Source: Nitrospirales bacterium (GTDB taxonomy: Bacteria; Nitrospirota; Nitrospiria; Nitrospirales; UBA2166). From it: a stretch of 5,888 bases of DNA. The translations under genes were made by a program, and so were the position numbers. The notes beneath the pieces are model-generated. The model had not been told where the DNA came from and made no database searches. It was given only the letters and a program-made list of their open reading frames with translations. Where the stretch lies: contig JAJDBL010000092.1 in assembly GCA_029261375.1 (NCBI GenBank), positions 1 to 5,888 of the forward strand. Reading direction: 5' to 3'. This document shows positions 5,663-5,888 of the stretch, piece by piece. How positions within the stretch are numbered: the stretch's first letter is position 1; every line of letters begins with the position of its first letter.

Positions 5663-5888
5663 ATGTGGAACCTTGGTAAAAATGGAGATTCAACACCCTC
5701 AGAGCCTGAAGAACTTCTTACTTTTCTAGGCAAAGGGGCAGAGCTAAAGGGAACCCTTTACGTCGATGGGCCAACACGTGTTGATGGCATTGTTGAGGGC
5801 GCGTTGCATGTGAAAGGCACCTTGATAGTTGGAAAGCACGCGGTGATCAAGGGGGATGTGACAGCGGAAACCATGATCAGTGCCGGGA
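5663..5888 (+). CDS. Bactofilin (polymer-forming cytoskeletal protein), 3' end cut by window edge
   Basis: I translated this from the ATG at 5663; 75 codons are open to the right edge. The N-terminus MWNLGKNGDS and an acidic tail lead into the bactofilin core: TFLGKGAELKGTL (about 20-32), then VDGPTRVDGIVEGAL and VKGTLIVGKHAVIKGDV. The regular glycine- and valine-spaced short strands are typical of the right-handed beta-helix of DUF583/bactofilin proteins. These proteins self-assemble into nucleotide-free filaments at the inner face of the membrane and recruit cell-wall enzymes. The first residues are polar and aromatic, and a short N-terminal membrane-targeting segment is common in the family. 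Co-orientation with the M23 peptidase suggests a joint cell-shape module. No Shine-Dalgarno is visible. An ATG at 5656 is out of frame. Family length is usually 100-180 residues, so up to half may be missing. Confidence 0.9.
   Translation, partial: MWNLGKNGDSTPSEPEELLTFLGKGAELKGTLYVDGPTRVDGIVEGALHVKGTLIVGKHAVIKGDVTAETMISAG

Overview
The window is a compact piece of a bacterial chromosome with roughly balanced base composition (judged by eye, not computed). It holds two divergent transcription units. The left three quarters, on the minus strand, carry an aromatic amino acid cluster that reads pheA > hisC > small ORF > tyrA > aroA. The right quarter, on the plus strand, carries a membrane-anchored M23 peptidase followed by a bactofilin, a cell-wall and cell-shape pair.

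Region by region: bases 1-1214 (minus) are aroA, cut by the left edge. Bases 1214-2086 (minus) are tyrA, overlapping aroA by one base (TAATG). Bases 2087-2236 form the hisC-tyrA gap. It is almost completely filled by a 46-codon ORF (2095-2235) that begins one base after the hisC stop and ends eight bases before tyrA. Bases 2237-3349 (minus) are hisC. Bases 3350-3397 are a 48-bp spacer with a small hairpin. Bases 3398-4474 (minus) are pheA, a chorismate mutase-prephenate dehydratase-ACT fusion. Bases 4475-4688 are the divergent control region. Bases 4689-5615 (plus) are the M23 peptidase and 5663-5888 (plus) is the start of a bactofilin, cut by the right edge.

Together the left-hand genes cover the end of the shikimate pathway and both branches after chorismate. 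AroA makes EPSP. PheA takes chorismate to prephenate and phenylpyruvate. TyrA takes prephenate to 4-hydroxyphenylpyruvate. The HisC-type aminotransferase can supply the final transamination as well as serving histidine synthesis. On the right, the M23 enzyme presumably trims peptidoglycan under the spatial control of the bactofilin polymer.

The gene order, the class II-like AroA and the bactofilin sequence remind me most of Nitrospirota (Nitrospira-like bacteria). Some Proteobacteria have similar arrangements. This is recall, not a search, and confidence is moderate to low. No mobile elements, CRISPR arrays, tRNA or rRNA genes were seen. The points most worth a second look are the unannotated small ORF between hisC and tyrA and the altered catalytic (TRF to THF) and allosteric (GAL, ESRP) motifs of PheA.
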